This document shows, piece after piece, positions 61,501 through 64,000 of a DNA stretch of 64,000 bases. The position numbers were made by a program, and so were the translations under genes. This DNA is from Leucaena leucocephala (Eukaryota; Streptophyta; Magnoliopsida; Fabales; Fabaceae). The stretch is from assembly GCA_037074615.1 (NCBI GenBank), contig CM073520.1, positions 34,591,527-34,655,526 of the forward strand, in the 5' to 3' direction. Each line of letters begins with the position of its first letter. The first letter of the stretch is position 1. A model generated the notes under the pieces. It did no database searches and was not told the DNA's origin. It saw only the letters and a list, made by a program, of their open reading frames with translations.

Positions 61501-64000
61501 ACAAATTTGAGAACTTTTTATGAAAAAGATTAGAACCGAGACTTACTTCAAAGTACTCTATAAGGCTCTGAGAATGTTGACCAAGAGGACCACCATATAT
61601 GATCTGACCTCCTCTCTTCATTAAAAGTAGCTAAAGGAAAGATGATCTTAAGATGGTAAGAAATGACATTATTTTCAAAGCAATCATAGGAAAAAAAAAA
61701 ACAGTGTCCGCTGATAAATTTTGATATTGATATTGCACCTCATCAAAAGCTTCAAATATGTCAATACTTGGTTGATGAATTGTGCAGACAACAGTTCGTC
61801 CAGTGTCAACTGTATTTCTAACCGTACGCATAACAATCGCCGCGGCTCGAGCGTCCAAACCCGATGTTGGTTCATCCATGAAGATAATGGAAGGATTGGC
61901 AACCAATTCTACAGCTATGGTCAGTCTCTTCCTCTGCTCTGTTGATAAGCCATCTATTCCTGGAAGGCCTACTAGAAAATTCCTTATTGGTTGTAATTCC
62001 ACAAGCTCCATGACTTCCTCAATAAACATCTATAACATAGAAATTGAAACCATCAATAATGTGAATACACATCTGTCTATAATTTTGACTTTTCAAGTCA
62101 ACTGGTCTAAATGGAAGTTGTTTTCTTGTGTCATGTGGCTTTAAGAATAAGAAATTTGTTTACCAAAACCCGCTAAGAAACTAACAAAGTAATACAAGTG
62201 GCAAGTTCTACAACCTAGCATTCATTTACACATCAAATGGCCAAAGAAGTAATACAAATACCTTTCTCGTTTCTTTGTCAACTTGTTTACCAAGGCGTAG
62301 CCAAGCAGAGAATGCAAGAGACTCAAAGACTGTAACATTTGGAGAATGGATGTCATTTTGTTCACAGTAACCACTAATCCGAGCGAAAGTCGCCTGGTTC
62401 TTCGGGTAACCGGATATGGTGATGCTTCCTTCAATATATCCACCAGTTTTTCTACCTGCTAGCACATCCATTAAGGTAGTTTTTCCAGCGCCACTTACAC
62501 CAACTAATGCTGTTAGAACTCCAGGCCTAAAAGCACCACTTGTGTCTCTTAATAATTGCAGCCTTGTCTCTTCAATTCCTTGTTTCTTCATTTCCTGATA
62601 TCAGAAATACTTATAAACTTCAAATTTTCTATCAAATGAATGAACCTAATACAATAATAGAAACTATTGTTGCACAAAGGGAAAATTAATCTTTTGGTTC
62701 TATAGTTTTAACTCAGTTGAAATTCAGTCTACAAATTTAAGTCACTAAAACTCAATCCATGTAGTTTTAACCACTTAATTTTAGTCCCTAAATTTCATAA
62801 AATATATAACTTTTAGTTTTTAAAATATAGGAAATAATATTTAAACTATTAAACTATATATATTGAGTTGTATCGAATCAAAGTTTAGGAATTGAGTTAT
62901 AACTAAATTAAAACTATAGTCTAAATTGTACCGAATTAAAATTTAGAGACTGATAATGAGTTAGAATATAATTTAAAAGAGAGAAGAGGGTATGGAGAGA
63001 TACAGGTGGCATATTGATGTAGTAATTGACATGACTAAAAGCCAGAGACAGGGGTTGGAATGGTAACACCATTCCCTTCTTGGTTCTTGCAGTACCATCT
63101 GTTGCTTTAGGACTTGAACCAGCTGGGATGTTGCCTGTAATAATAATGTAATTACTTTGTTACCTTTTTGCTAAATTTCATCTTTTAAAGATGAGTAACA
63201 TATAACACAGGTTCAAGAAGCTAAGCATTTCATTATGTCATTAGAGGGTGTTTGGTTGTAAGCAAAAACAAAAGCACTTTTTTCTTGGTAACCATGAGTT
63301 CCAAGTATGCAGCAAACCATCCGAAAATTGATTATTATGCTAGAACCATGGTTCTTCATGAAGTTAGGGTGATTAGCTTTTGAGAAAAATAACGATGGTA
63401 TTGGGACAATATGCAAAAAATACCCTCCATTCAACTACATCCCTTCTTGTTTCTTTGTAATTATCACAAATCTTTTTTAGTAATTTATATATATAAAAAA
63501 GTGATTAGGATAACAACTATCTATATATTTTCAATTATTAATATCACTTTTTCATAAAATCTATTATACTCGATATTTATTTTTTAAAATTATTTTCTTA
63601 CCTTCAAATTTCTTGAAATTCATGCATAAAGGTAAAATTTCTTACCTTCAAATTTGGCAGCTTTTGTTGCAATTTTTTGTTCCTTGGAGGATGACGAATT
63701 TATGCTTGCATTGCCTTCTTCTTCTTCTTCTTCTTCCAAAATAATAGATTTAGAATTTCCCAAAGCTGCAATTTAATTTTAAACAAATTTCAGTGAGCCG
63801 TTTCAAATATGGGGTAAGAAAACAAAAGATTAGTATAGAAACTTACGGTTCAAATATGTCAAAGCCAGGATGAATAATATGTTGAAAAGTACGGAAAAGC
63901 CAAGGAGGGCACCGATAGATATCCAATACCAAGATTCTTCAGTGAACAAGCCTCTTGACTTGAGAAGAGCCTTTCCTACTGTAGGCTCAGAAATTCTTGT
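58588..64000 (-). CDS. Full-size ABCG (PDR) transporter, gene C, C-terminal half
   Basis: Exons visible, 5' to 3': 64000-63847 (cut by the window edge, equal to exon 10 of gene B), 63765-63646, 63134-63004, 62594-62262, 62029-61739, 61630-61547, 61466-61333, 60903-60676, 60319-60148, 59850-59596, 58857-58588 (stop). All splice sites are GT-AG and the frame is open. It encodes the end of TMD1, a variable linker with a run of six Glu, NBD2 (GVSGAGKT, LSTEQRKR, IFMDEPTSGLDA, TIHQPS) and TMD2 ending RFLNFQKR. Exons 13-20 equal those of genes A and B in length. Linker exons 11 and 12 are 120 and 131 nt, against 138 and 146 in gene B. Nothing in the visible half suggests inactivation. It is presumably a plasma-membrane exporter with unknown substrate; NBD1 and the N-terminus lie beyond the window. 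Confidence 0.9.
58905..59432. mobile_element. Stowaway-like MITE, probably carrying a nested insertion
   Basis: The left part CTTAGATATAAGAACTAGGT and the right end GAACAGGAGGGAGTAAAC resemble the ends of the PDR-intron Stowaway-like family, but the interval is about twice the usual ~250 bp. The middle (about 58990-59270) has its own character, including TGCACTTTAGTCCTTATACA. It lies in the last intron of gene C. Confidence 0.4.
60961..61280. mobile_element. Foldback element (PDR-intron family), copy 5
   Basis: Left end GGAAGAATTAATATTTTAGT, right end ACTAAAAAGATTAATTTTCC. CATAAAA occurs on both sides and may be a target-site duplication. It lies in the exon 16/17 intron of gene C, the same intron as copy 3 in gene B. 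Confidence 0.7.
62679..62965. mobile_element. Foldback element (PDR-intron family), copy 6
   Basis: Left end GGGAAAATTAATCTTTTGGT. Internal GAGTTGTATCGAATCAAAGT and related blocks follow, but the right terminus is missing or diverged. It lies in the exon 12/13 intron of gene C. Confidence 0.6.

Overview
This is nuclear DNA from a flowering plant. The coding sequence is split by GT-AG introns, the intergenic and intronic DNA is very AT-rich, and the window holds SINEs (including Au-SINE-like pieces), Stowaway-like and foldback MITEs and non-LTR retrotransposon remnants. The gene families (plant kelch protein, DUF662 golgin, XS-domain protein, full-size ABCG/PDR transporters) are plant families. 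A dicot is likely, but the species cannot be named from sequence alone.

Layout: (1) 178-1801 (+): last six exons of a kelch-repeat protein cut by the window edge. (2) 2667-3891 (-): a complete four-exon DUF662 / RAB6-interacting-golgin-like gene (157 aa). (3) 3892-7842: gene-free repeats. (4) 7843-13117 (+): a zf-XS/XS-domain gene with a possible spliced leader and three coding exons (981 aa), with a diverged duplicate of its exon-1 end inside intron 1. (5) 14479-64000 (-): three head-to-tail PDR-type ABCG transporter genes, called A, B and C here. A (14479-27210) looks like a pseudogene: the 5' part of exon 1 is missing, exon 5 has an in-frame stop, and the Walker-B glutamate of NBD1 is replaced. 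B (29200-43341) is complete: 20 exons join into an uninterrupted 1495-residue frame. C (58588-64000) enters only as its C-terminal half (exons 10-20) and is open throughout.

Almost all corresponding exons of A, B and C have identical lengths and phases; only the two linker exons before NBD2 vary. The array therefore arose by tandem duplication of one 20-exon gene. Much of the difference between copies lies in their introns, which have collected a ~300-380 bp foldback element (six good copies), a Stowaway-like element (about nine copies), SINEs and other palindromes. The ~15 kb between B and C has no convincing gene but has a LINE RNase-H remnant, a pair of hAT-like MITEs in opposite orientation, a long foldback with ~200 bp arms, and copies of a ~260 bp dispersed repeat.

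No new multi-gene system is evident. The observations most worth checking are the decay of paralogue A, the tandem repeats just upstream of gene B's start codon, the duplicated exon piece in the XS gene, and the long foldback at 49237-49872. Exon coordinates were read by hand from splice sites and frame continuity, not from transcripts.
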